A stretch of 29,740 nucleotides of DNA from CAZVLE01 sp964627855 (GTDB lineage Bacteria; Bacillota; Dethiobacteria; DTU022): NCBI GenBank assembly GCA_964627855.1, contig CAZVLE010000025.1:1-29740 (forward strand), read 5' to 3'. The notes under the pieces are model-generated. The model was given only the letters and a program-made list of their open reading frames with translations, searched no databases and was not told the origin of the DNA. The translations under genes and the position numbers were made by a program. Below, piece after piece: positions 6,583 through 14,512 of the stretch; within the stretch, counting starts at the first letter, position 1, and each line of letters starts with the position of its first letter.

Positions 6583-8790
6583 CTGCTGGAAAGCCTGGAA
6601 GGAACACTGGAAAGAATAAAATTTTACAGCGAAGAGAGTGCTTACCTGGTAGCTACCCTGCGCTGTAATGATGGTAAAGCGGTTACCATAGTGGGCAATT
6701 TCCCTCCCATGCAGCAGGGTGAGAACCTGGTAGTCAAAGGGGAGTGGCAGGTCCACAACCGCTATGGGAAGCAGCTCTCTGTGGATCAGTGGGAGAAGCT
6801 ACTCCCGGCCAGCAAGGAAGGCATGATTCGTTACCTCTCCTCCGGCCTGATCAAGGGTGTCGGCCCGGTGATGGCCGAGAGGCTGGTCAGTCATTTCGGT
6901 CTCGACACGTTAACAGTAATAGATCAGGAACCCCATCGTTTGAAGGAAATTGAAGGAGTGGGGGCCAAAAAAATGGCCGGCATTATCAAGAGTTTCCGCC
7001 GGCATAAGGATATCCAGAATGTGCTGGTTTTTCTGCAGGGTTACGGTATCGGGATCGGTCAGGCCATGCGATTGTACCGGCGTTATGGATCTGATACGAT
7101 CAGGGTGGTCCAGGAAAACCCTTACCGCCTCGCGGAAGATGTTTTCGGGATCGGCTTTAAAACTGCCGATAAAATTGCACGCCAGCTAGGTCTGGCCGAA
7201 GATGCCCCGGAAAGAATCCAGGCCTCGATTACCTATGCCCTGGGAAAAGCTTCCGAACAGGGACATGTATTTTTACCCGAAGATATATTATTCGAACGAA
7301 TCAGGGAAATGCTTGACATCAGCGGGGAACCGCCAGGTGAAGAATACCTGACAGCTCAACTGAGGTTGATGGTTGAAAAAAAACGCCTTCATGCTGAAAC
7401 GCAGGAAACTGGTAAAGTGGTTTATAATAGCCTCTTCTACTATGCTGAGGAAGCCTCTGCCAAACTTGTATTGCAGTTACACAGACTTGCCCGGCAGTAT
7501 TCTTTGTTGGAAACAGAACAGGCTCTCGGGCAGGTCAGGCACGATTTAGAGCATTTAACAGCCGAGCAGTTTCAGGTTCTTGAAAAAGCGCTCCTTAACG
7601 GGGTCCTTGTTGTAACCGGGGGGCCTGGCACAGGAAAAACCACAACGATAAAAGCTCTTCTGGCAGTTTTCCAGACAATACGGAAAAAAGTGCTGCTTGC
7701 CGCACCGACGGGAAGAGCAGCAAAAAGGATCACCGAAGCGACGGGGCAGGAAGCCTTTACTATTCATCGCCTCCTGGAGTACAGTTACAGCGAAGACGAT
7801 GGGTTCCGTTTTCAACGGGATGAAGATAATCCGGTAGATGCCAGTGTGGTCATAATCGATGAGGCCTCAATGGTTGACCTGATGCTGATGTTCAACCTGC
7901 TGAAAGCCCTGCCGCCCGGTTGCCGTCTCATTCTGGTCGGCGATGTAGACCAGCTGCCGTCTGTTGGCGCCGGTAATGTGCTGCGTGACCTGATTGGAGC
8001 CGGCACCATTCCCTGTTTCCGGCTCAACCATATCTTCCGCCAGGCCAGGGAGAGTATGATTATAATCAATGCTCACCGTGTTAACAGTGGTGACATGCCC
8101 TACCTGAATGTAAAAAATAAGGATTTCTTTTTTGTGCAGGAAGAAGATGCAGAGAATGCTGCCCGGCTGGTAGTCCAACTTTGCCGTGAGCGTCTGCCCA
8201 ATTACGGACCTTTCGATCCCCTGTTGGATATCCAGGTATTAACGCCAATGCGCAAAACTGCTGCCGGGGTCGATCGTCTTAATACCCTCTTGCAAGAGGC
8301 TCTAAACCCTCCGGGAAGAAATAAAACTGAAATAGCGAGCCGGGGTTTCACTTATCGGCTTGGAGATAAAGTTATGCAGGTTCGCAATAATTATCAGAAA
8401 GAAGTTTTTAATGGAGATATCGGCCTGATTACAGCCATAGACCTGGTAGAAGGGGAGTTAATAGTAACCTTTCGCGATCTTCTCTATCCCCGGCCTGTGG
8501 CCTATGATTTTAGCGAACTCGATGAACTGGTTCTTTCTTATGCTGTATCGGTGCATAAAAGCCAGGGCAGCGAGTATCCTGTGATCATTATGCCGGTACT
8601 GACACAGCATTACATGTTGCTGCAGCGTAACCTGCTCTATACCGGCATTACCAGGGCGCGCAGGCTGGCAGTACTCGTGGGCAGCAAAAAAGCACTGGCC
8701 ATAGCAGTGCGGAACAACCGGGCCGAGGAACGCTATAGTAATCTCGATGTTCGTTTGCGCTCGAACGGGGAAGAGCATTGTCCCGGTTAG
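6583..8790 (+). CDS. recD2: ATP-dependent DNA helicase RecD2 (probable CTG start)
   Basis: A 5'-3' superfamily 1B helicase, about 735 residues, acting in DNA repair and replication without RecBC. In order: an N-terminal OB-like region (LEGTLERIKFYSEE...), helix-hairpin-helix repeats (GVGPVMAERL, GVGAKKMAGI, GIGFKTADKI), Walker A GGPGTGKTTT near residues 345-354, IIDEASMVD, LVGDVDQLPSVG, and the C-terminal VSVHKSQGSEYP motif. The frame is conserved-looking from 6583 onward but has no ATG/GTG/TTG between the stop at 6544 and the GTG at 6691. Starting at 6691 would delete ~35 family residues. CTG at 6583 or 6586, with GGGG just upstream, is the simplest start; a sequencing indel is the alternative. 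The stop is adjacent to the comFC ribosome site, suggesting co-transcription. Confidence 0.9.
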   Translation: MLESLEGTLERIKFYSEESAYLVATLRCNDGKAVTIVGNFPPMQQGENLVVKGEWQVHNRYGKQLSVDQWEKLLPASKEGMIRYLSSGLIKGVGPVMAERLVSHFGLDTLTVIDQEPHRLKEIEGVGAKKMAGIIKSFRRHKDIQNVLVFLQGYGIGIGQAMRLYRRYGSDTIRVVQENPYRLAEDVFGIGFKTADKIARQLGLAEDAPERIQASITYALGKASEQGHVFLPEDILFERIREMLDISGEPPGEEYLTAQLRLMVEKKRLHAETQETGKVVYNSLFYYAEEASAKLVLQLHRLARQYSLLETEQALGQVRHDLEHLTAEQFQVLEKALLNGVLVVTGGPGTGKTTTIKALLAVFQTIRKKVLLAAPTGRAAKRITEATGQEAFTIHRLLEYSYSEDDGFRFQRDEDNPVDASVVIIDEASMVDLMLMFNLLKALPPGCRLILVGDVDQLPSVGAGNVLRDLIGAGTIPCFRLNHIFRQARESMIIINAHRVNSGDMPYLNVKNKDFFFVQEEDAENAARLVVQLCRERLPNYGPFDPLLDIQVLTPMRKTAAGVDRLNTLLQEALNPPGRNKTEIASRGFTYRLGDKVMQVRNNYQKEVFNGDIGLITAIDLVEGELIVTFRDLLYPRPVAYDFSELDELVLSYAVSVHKSQGSEYPVIIMPVLTQHYMLLQRNLLYTGITRARRLAVLVGSKKALAIAVRNNRAEERYSNLDVRLRSNGEEHCPG

Positions 8791-8801
8791 GAGATCAGAA
8801 T

Positions 8802-9521
8802 TTGCCTGTAAAGGGCGCTCAGCTACCGCTGATCGATACCTTGCTACACATTCTTTTCCCTGAGCGCTGCCTTTTTTGCCGCAACCTTCTTTCCGCAGCG
8901 ACCGTCCCTCCCCTCTGCCGTACCTGCGCGGCAAAATATGTTCCCCAGGGAACAATCTGCCCGGAATGTGAAAAGACTGTTTCTGTTAATCGAGACTGTT
9001 TTTGCTCTTCATCTGGTTTGCCGCTCAAAGGTCTTTTTGCCCTGGCCTGTTATGACCGGCCCTGGCGCTCCCTGCTTCTACCGCTGAAATATAACGGTCA
9101 GCGTTACCTGGCCCGTCCCTTAGGCTTCTGGCTCGGCTATGAAATCAGCAGGCTCCAATACTGCCTGCCTGCAGCCGTGGTTCCCATTCCCCTGCACCGG
9201 ACTAAAGAAAAAGAACGCGGTTACAATCAGAGTGTCCTTATTGCAGAACATGCGGCCCGGTATCTTGGAATTCCCTGCCGGACCCTGCTGGTTAAAAACA
9301 GGGAAACCCTTTCGCAGACCACCATGTCCCGTTGTCAACGCAGCGAGAATATCCGCGGGGCTTTTTCCTGCTCATCCACTATTCCTGCCGGACTGCCGGT
9401 GCTGCTGGTTGACGATATCTACTCGACCGGGGCTACCCTGAAAGAAGCGGCAGCAGTGCTCCATGACAGGGGGGCTCTAGTTTACGGTGCAGTTATCGCC
9501 TACAATCCACGTGCTTCCTGA
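8802..9521 (+). CDS. comFC: ComFC-type phosphoribosyltransferase-fold competence protein
   Basis: A ~239-residue ComFC/GntX family protein, needed for DNA uptake in competent bacteria though widely kept in non-competent ones. The N-terminus has zinc-ribbon cysteine pairs (CLFC, CRTC, CPEC). The C-terminal half is a phosphoribosyltransferase fold with a conserved YNQS motif and the PRPP-loop-like VDDIYSTGAT. The start is best placed at TTG 8802: AGGAG at 8789-8793 sits eight bases upstream and overlaps the recD2 stop. TTG 8778 is an in-frame alternative that would overlap recD2. Neighbouring recD2 and hpf give a DNA-metabolism and stationary-phase context; in B. subtilis comFC also lies a short way from hpf and secA. 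Confidence 0.88.
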   Translation: MPVKGAQLPLIDTLLHILFPERCLFCRNLLSAATVPPLCRTCAAKYVPQGTICPECEKTVSVNRDCFCSSSGLPLKGLFALACYDRPWRSLLLPLKYNGQRYLARPLGFWLGYEISRLQYCLPAAVVPIPLHRTKEKERGYNQSVLIAEHAARYLGIPCRTLLVKNRETLSQTTMSRCQRSENIRGAFSCSSTIPAGLPVLLVDDIYSTGATLKEAAAVLHDRGALVYGAVIAYNPRAS

Positions 9522-9624
9522 AAGTAGGCAGGATGTTTTTTTTGTGGAAGGATTTTTTACTGGACTGGGGAATAGGTTATGTAGTAAGATAGTTTGTAAA
9601 CCATACAGCAGGAGGCTGATGATC

Positions 9625-10164
9625 ATGAAAATATCAGTGCGCGGTAAAAATATTGAAGCCACCCCGGCGCTGGTCGACTATGCTGAGAAAAAATTGAGCA
9701 AACTCGATAAGCATTTTGATAAAGCTACCGATGTTCAGGTGGTCTTAAGTGTAATCCGTGAAGATCATATTGTCGAAGTTACTATGAACTATAACGGTCT
9801 GATCCTGAGAGGCGAAGAATCAACAGGTGATATGTACGCTTCCATCGATATGGTTGTTGACAAACTTGAAAGACAGGTTAAAAAGTATAAAACCAGAATG
9901 AGCAAGTCAATGCGTCAAAGAGGCGTGCGTGTAATCAGCGAAAAACATGCCGCTAGCGAGGCTGAAGAAAGGATGGAAGAAGAAGCGCCGAAGCTCGTCA
10001 AAACGAAACGCTTCACTCTTAAACCGATGAGCACCGAAGAAGCTATCTTGCAGATGGATTTGCTCGGTCACAACTTTTTTGTTTTTTCCAGCGCTGAAAA
10101 TGATGCTGTTAATGTGATTTACAGGCGTAAAGACGGCAATTATGGTCTGATTGAACCTGAATAG
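9625..10164 (+). CDS. hpf: Ribosome hibernation promoting factor, long form
   Basis: A 179-residue long-form HPF (YvyD/RaiA family). It dimerises 70S ribosomes into inactive 100S particles in stationary phase. Residues 1-~98 (KISVRGKNIEAT...) are the S30AE ribosome-binding domain. A charged linker rich in Glu follows. The last ~55 residues (TKRFTLKPMSTEEA... to YGLIEPE) are the S30AE C-terminal dimerisation domain, which is specific to the long form. ATG 9625 has AGGAGG at 9610-9615 with nine bases of spacing; ATG 9619 is too close to it, and the open frame reaching back into comFC is not coding. A weak promoter (TGGACT, 18 bases, TAAGAT at 9585-9590) may drive it. Confidence 0.95.
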   Translation: MKISVRGKNIEATPALVDYAEKKLSKLDKHFDKATDVQVVLSVIREDHIVEVTMNYNGLILRGEESTGDMYASIDMVVDKLERQVKKYKTRMSKSMRQRGVRVISEKHAASEAEERMEEEAPKLVKTKRFTLKPMSTEEAILQMDLLGHNFFVFSSAENDAVNVIYRRKDGNYGLIEPE

Positions 10165-10233
10165 CAGCAAGCCATCTCCCCGTTGTATTCAAGGAAATGA
10201 CAGTTTATTGGCGGCAGGAAGAGGTTTGTCCTG

Positions 10234-11367
10234 ATGAGTGAAGGCGTCAGTGCAGTTATATTTGAAGGTTCGCAGCCTTTGAGCAGGGTTGAAGAAATGA
10301 TGGCCCTGGTACGCCAGGCAGCCCTGCTTGATAACCTCGTAAAAATGAACCGGGTTTCCTGCCTGAAAAACATTTATCTCTATACCAACCGCCCGGAGCT
10401 TGTTGAACCGGCAGCACAGCTAGGGGCGAAAGTTTTCCTGAACAGCATTGTGCCGCAGGAATTTCACTTCGGACGGGCACTGCAGGAGTTAATCCGCAGC
10501 CAAAACCTGGCCAGGGTCTTCTGTCTCAGCGGAGCCGGCTGTCCATTGATTACTGTTGAAGAAATTGAAATGATCTGTTCCAGGCTGCTTAATGAGGAAA
10601 ACTTTGTCTACACTAATAACACCCAATCTGTCGACATGGTCGCTTTTACCGTTCCGGCAGATTTCTTTAGTATTTCCCTGCCGGCGATGGATAACAGCCT
10701 GGCCCTGACCCTGCGTGATAAGCTGGGTCTGCAGATGGAACTGATGCCGCATTCTCTTGGTCTTCTCTTTGACATTGACACCCCTTCTGACTTGCTCGTA
10801 CTCGGGTCGGGCCCCTTTGCCGGAACCCGCACGAGATCTGCCCTGGATGGTTTGAACCTTGACTATGGAAAGCTATCCGAGGCAAAGCAAATTCTCGCTG
10901 CTGAATACGAAGATGTTGCTCTCATCGGGAGGGTTGGCGCTCCGGTCATTGCCCGCCTCAACGCTGTTTTGAAATTGCGTCTGCGCGTATTTTCGGAAGA
11001 GCGGGGTATGAAGTCCCTCGGCCGCATTGAGTCGGGTGAAGTTATTTCTTTACTCGGGCTATTGCTCGATCATTGCGGGTTGGAGCGGTTTTTCTCTTAC
11101 CTCTCTCGTGTAGCCCGCTGTGCTTTTATCGACAGCAGGGTGCTGATGCATCATTATCAGCATGAGCTATCCGATCGGGACCGTTTTTTATCCGATCTGG
11201 GGCACTGGGAAGAGGTGGAACACCCCTGGTTACGCGAATTCACCAGGCTTGCCGTGCTGTGCTCCATCCCTGTTATCCTGGGAGGGCATTCGCTGGTTTC
11301 CGGCAGTCTCTGGGCCCTTTGCAGCGAACTCGACCCGCTTGCCGATGAACCTGCGCCGCTTGTTTGA
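10234..11367 (+). CDS. Unrecognised protein with a nucleotidyltransferase-like N-terminal domain
   Basis: A 377-residue cytoplasmic protein I cannot name. Residues ~1-190 resemble the GT-A nucleotidyltransferase fold of MobA/CofC/IspD proteins. There is an alternating beta/alpha pattern, LSGAGCPLIT at 98-107 where such enzymes carry their acidic D-x-P-L motif, and FDIDTPSDL at 179-187, the classical end-of-domain motif. The N-terminal glycine-rich L-x-A-G-x-G-x-R nucleotide loop is missing, and the usual DxP aspartate is replaced by Gly-Cys. Catalysis may therefore be lost or altered. Residues ~200-377 form a second, mostly helical domain with no motif I recognise. The ATG at 10234 follows AGGAAGAGG. 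It lies between hpf and secA, 69 bases after hpf, and may be co-transcribed with hpf. Confidence 0.7.
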   Translation: MSEGVSAVIFEGSQPLSRVEEMMALVRQAALLDNLVKMNRVSCLKNIYLYTNRPELVEPAAQLGAKVFLNSIVPQEFHFGRALQELIRSQNLARVFCLSGAGCPLITVEEIEMICSRLLNEENFVYTNNTQSVDMVAFTVPADFFSISLPAMDNSLALTLRDKLGLQMELMPHSLGLLFDIDTPSDLLVLGSGPFAGTRTRSALDGLNLDYGKLSEAKQILAAEYEDVALIGRVGAPVIARLNAVLKLRLRVFSEERGMKSLGRIESGEVISLLGLLLDHCGLERFFSYLSRVARCAFIDSRVLMHHYQHELSDRDRFLSDLGHWEEVEHPWLREFTRLAVLCSIPVILGGHSLVSGSLWALCSELDPLADEPAPLV

Positions 11368-11389
11368 AATGAAGCAGCTGTGATAGAAT
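11360..11389 (+). promoter_or_regulatory. Extended -10 promoter for secA
   Basis: TGATAGAAT (11381-11389) is a TGn-TAGAAT extended -10 element. TTGTTT at 11360-11365 is a partial -35 with 18 bases between. It starts within the last codons of the upstream gene. A GCCGGA...TCCGGC inverted repeat lies in the leader, ahead of the secA ribosome site. Confidence 0.45.
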
Positions 11390-11465
11390 TTAGGTGAAAA
11401 TACTATGAAGCCGGACCTCTGGATGTTTCCGGCCCATTAGCTCTGAAGTTTGAAAGGAGTAAGCA

Positions 11466-14465
11466 ATGGCCTTATTTAAGAATCTCTTCGGTGATGCCAA
11501 TGAAAAAGAGGTTCGCCGCCTGCAAAAAATTGTTGAGAGTGTCAATACGCTTGAATCCTGGGCCGAGAAGCTGGCAGATGATCAATTCCCTGCCCAGACC
11601 GAGCGTTTCAGGGAGCGTCTGCAAAACGGTGAAACTCTCGATGATCTTCTGCCCGAAGCTTTTGCCCTGGCGCGGGAGGCAGCCCGGCGGACAACCGGGA
11701 TGCGCCCTTTTGATGTTCAGGTGCTCGGGGCAATCGTTTTACACCAGGGCCGTATTGGCGAGATGAAAACCGGTGAAGGTAAAACCCTGGTTGCCACCCT
11801 GCCGGCTTACCTCAATGCCCTTTCCGGCAAGGGTGTGCATATTGTAACTGTTAACGATTACCTGGCCCGCCGTGACAGCGAGTGGATGGGCCCCATATTC
11901 GAGTTTCTGGGCTTAAAAGTCGGCCTGGTTGTCCAGGGCCTTGAGCCTGAGGAGCGCCGCCAGGCTTACAGCGCCGCTATAACTTATGCTACCAATAACG
12001 AACTTGGCTTTGATTACCTGCGTGACAATATGGTCTTATATAAGGATGATATGGTTCAGCAGGAGCTTAATTATGCCATTGTCGATGAAGTCGACAGTAT
12101 CTTGATTGACGAAGCGAGGACGCCGCTGATTATCAGCAGCCGGGTGGAAACGCAGGAAGATTACGGGCGCTGGAAAAAAGAAGTAGAGCATCTAATCCGC
12201 AGGCAGGGACGCCTGGTCAGCGACTTACTGCAAGATGCCCGCAGGGACCTAGACAATGAAAACCAGGCGGAAGCCGGTGAGAAACTATTGCTTGCCCGGC
12301 GCGGGGCGCCGAAAAATAAAAATCTCATGAAGATAATGAAAGAGCCCGGTGTTGAAAGGCTGGTTGACCGGACTAAGCAGTTGTTAATGACTGAAAAACG
12401 GCTTAATCATCTTGATGAAGAACTATACTACATCATCGATGAAGCTACCCGCGTGGCCGACATCAAGGATAAGGGCTACTGTGAACTGGAACGGGTTAAC
12501 CCCCAGCTTCTACAGTTTTTACAGATCGGTGCCGAGGGTAGTGGTGAAGAGGACCTTCCCGATGAGGGCGAGGCGGAGTCATCCTCGGAGCATCGCCACT
12601 ACTTTGATCAGCTGATCAAGGCCTATTCACTTTTTGAACGAGATGTCGATTACGTTGTCCAGGATGACAAGGTGGTCATCGTTGATGAGTTCACCGGCCG
12701 TTTGATGCCCGGACGTCGTTATTCCGACGGTCTGCACCAGGCCATTGAGGCGAAGGAAGGGGTCGAGGTGCAGGCGGCGACACGCACGGTTGCTTCGATT
12801 ACTTTTCAAAATTACTTTCGTATGTACGCTAAAATTGCCGGTATGACCGGCACGGCCCTGACCGAAGAAGAAGAATTTCGCAGAATATACGGCATGGATG
12901 TTGTTGCAGTACCGACCAACAGACACTTAGTCCGTGAAGAAATGCCTGATCTCATCTACAAGACTGATCGGGCCAAGTTTATGGCTGTGGTAGATGAGAT
13001 TGTCGAGTGCCGCAAAAGGGGTCAGCCGGTTCTGGTGGGAACAATTTCTGTTGAAAAATCGGAAATGCTCAGCAAGATTTTAAAAAGACAGGATATTGCC
13101 CACGAGGTCTTAAATGCTGTCAATCATGCCCGTGAGGCTTACATCATTGCCCAGGCCGGCCAAAAAGGTGCGGTTACTATCTCGACTAACATGGCCGGGC
13201 GTGGCACTGACATTATTCTTGGTGGTAACCCTGAGTACCTGGTCCGGGAGAAACTGGTCGGTGAACTTGGTGCTGAAGAGACAGAACTTGATGAAGCCGG
13301 CAGGCAGCGCTGGGAGAAACGTTACAGCGAGCTGATCGACCAGGCTGAAGAAGAGACGGTCAGGCAGCGTCAGGAAGTTTTGGCCCTGAACGGCCTGCAT
13401 GTAATTGGTACTGAGCGCCACGAGAGCAGGCGTATTGATAACCAGCTGCGCGGCCGTTCTGGCCGCCAGGGTGACCCCGGGTCTTCCCAGTTTTTTGTCT
13501 CCCTGGAAGACGACCTGATGCGCCTTTTTGGTGGAGATAGTATTGCCTCGATCATGGATCGCTTCGGAATTGAAGAAGATGTACCCATCGACCACCCCCT
13601 GGTCAGCAGAGCAATTGAAAATGCACAGAAAAAGGTGGAGGCACGCAACTTTGAGATTCGTCGCAATCTCCTTGATTATGATGATGTGCTTAATGCCCAG
13701 CGCGAGGTAATTTACAGCCAGCGGCGCAGGGTCCTGGAGGGTGAAGATGTCAAGGAGCCGATCCAGGAGATGGTTGCGGAAGTTATCGACCGCATTGTTC
13801 ATGAGCATACGGCAGAGCAGGGTTTCCTTGATGATCAGGGCGCCCGGGCTTTGCTGGAGCGGGTAAGCACTCTCTTCGCCAGGCCGGATCGTTATAAACT
13901 TGAATCACTTATCGATAGGGAAGCTGATGATGTCAGAACAATTTTGGCTGATGAGGCTCGAGCATTCTATGAAGACCGGGAAAGGGATTTGACACCTTCA
14001 ATCATGCGGGAGCTGGAAAGAGTTGTGCTTCTGCGCACTGTAGACCGGCACTGGATGCTCTTTATCGATGCTATGCACCAGCTGAGGCACGAGATACACA
14101 CCCAGGCTTACGCCCAGAGAGATCCCCTGGTCGAGTACAGGAGACAGAGCTATGATATGTTTGAAGACATGATCCAGCAGGTTCAGTTTGATGTTGTTCG
14201 CGCTGTTTACCAGGTTAAAGTTACCGCAGCTCCGAAACGGCAGGCTGTTGCCGGTGAAGCAACCGGTTATCAGCCGCGGATTGCCGCTGTGGGAGGGGGA
14301 AGGGCAGCGGACCAGTCTGCCTCCGGTCAGGGTGCCGGTGCCCGGCAGGCCGGGCCGGCGAAGGCGGCCAAACCCGATCCGGTATCCGTCGAAAAGGTCG
14401 GCCGCAATGAACCCTGTCCCTGTGGCAGTGGAAAAAAATACAAGAAGTGCTGCGGGGCAGCTTAA
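11466..14465 (+). CDS. secA: Preprotein translocase ATPase SecA (long variant)
   Basis: A 999-residue SecA, the motor that pushes unfolded preproteins through SecYEG; the B. subtilis protein is about 840. In order: N-terminal membrane-binding helix, Walker A MKTGEGKT at 100-107, DEVD at 207-210, the preprotein cross-linking domain at ~228-400, VDEFTGRLMPGRRYSDG, the second helicase half with TNMAGRGTDI and GRSGRQGDPG, and the C-terminal zinc motif C-x-C-x8-CC in the last 20 residues. The extra length sits mainly at ~240-375, where about 70 residues (including KLLLARRGAPKNKNL and an acidic stretch near 356-372) lengthen the cross-linking domain. This matches the long SecA of Bacteroidetes-like lineages more than Bacillus. 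ATG 11466 follows GAAAGGAG. Overlap with prfB is absent; prfB begins 47 bases later. Confidence 0.97.
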   Translation: MALFKNLFGDANEKEVRRLQKIVESVNTLESWAEKLADDQFPAQTERFRERLQNGETLDDLLPEAFALAREAARRTTGMRPFDVQVLGAIVLHQGRIGEMKTGEGKTLVATLPAYLNALSGKGVHIVTVNDYLARRDSEWMGPIFEFLGLKVGLVVQGLEPEERRQAYSAAITYATNNELGFDYLRDNMVLYKDDMVQQELNYAIVDEVDSILIDEARTPLIISSRVETQEDYGRWKKEVEHLIRRQGRLVSDLLQDARRDLDNENQAEAGEKLLLARRGAPKNKNLMKIMKEPGVERLVDRTKQLLMTEKRLNHLDEELYYIIDEATRVADIKDKGYCELERVNPQLLQFLQIGAEGSGEEDLPDEGEAESSSEHRHYFDQLIKAYSLFERDVDYVVQDDKVVIVDEFTGRLMPGRRYSDGLHQAIEAKEGVEVQAATRTVASITFQNYFRMYAKIAGMTGTALTEEEEFRRIYGMDVVAVPTNRHLVREEMPDLIYKTDRAKFMAVVDEIVECRKRGQPVLVGTISVEKSEMLSKILKRQDIAHEVLNAVNHAREAYIIAQAGQKGAVTISTNMAGRGTDIILGGNPEYLVREKLVGELGAEETELDEAGRQRWEKRYSELIDQAEEETVRQRQEVLALNGLHVIGTERHESRRIDNQLRGRSGRQGDPGSSQFFVSLEDDLMRLFGGDSIASIMDRFGIEEDVPIDHPLVSRAIENAQKKVEARNFEIRRNLLDYDDVLNAQREVIYSQRRRVLEGEDVKEPIQEMVAEVIDRIVHEHTAEQGFLDDQGARALLERVSTLFARPDRYKLESLIDREADDVRTILADEARAFYEDRERDLTPSIMRELERVVLLRTVDRHWMLFIDAMHQLRHEIHTQAYAQRDPLVEYRRQSYDMFEDMIQQVQFDVVRAVYQVKVTAAPKRQAVAGEATGYQPRIAAVGGGRAADQSASGQGAGARQAGPAKAAKPDPVSVEKVGRNEPCPCGSGKKYKKCCGAA

Positions 14466-14512
14466 AAGGCTATTTTACGGTAGAGGAATGATTAAGAAAG
14501 ACGGTGGTAGTA

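Noticed and set aside
6522..6668. Short ORF from ATG 6522 as a frameshifted recD2 start
   Set aside because: Its product does not resemble a RecD2 N-terminus, whereas the frame from 6583 does.
9487..9624. Upstream extension of the hpf frame into comFC
   Set aside because: The extension has no HPF homology and no ribosome site; AGGAGG at 9610-9615 fixes the start at ATG 9625.
13110..13808. 232-codon - strand ORF within secA
   Set aside because: It lies wholly opposite conserved SecA helicase motifs and shows no family features.
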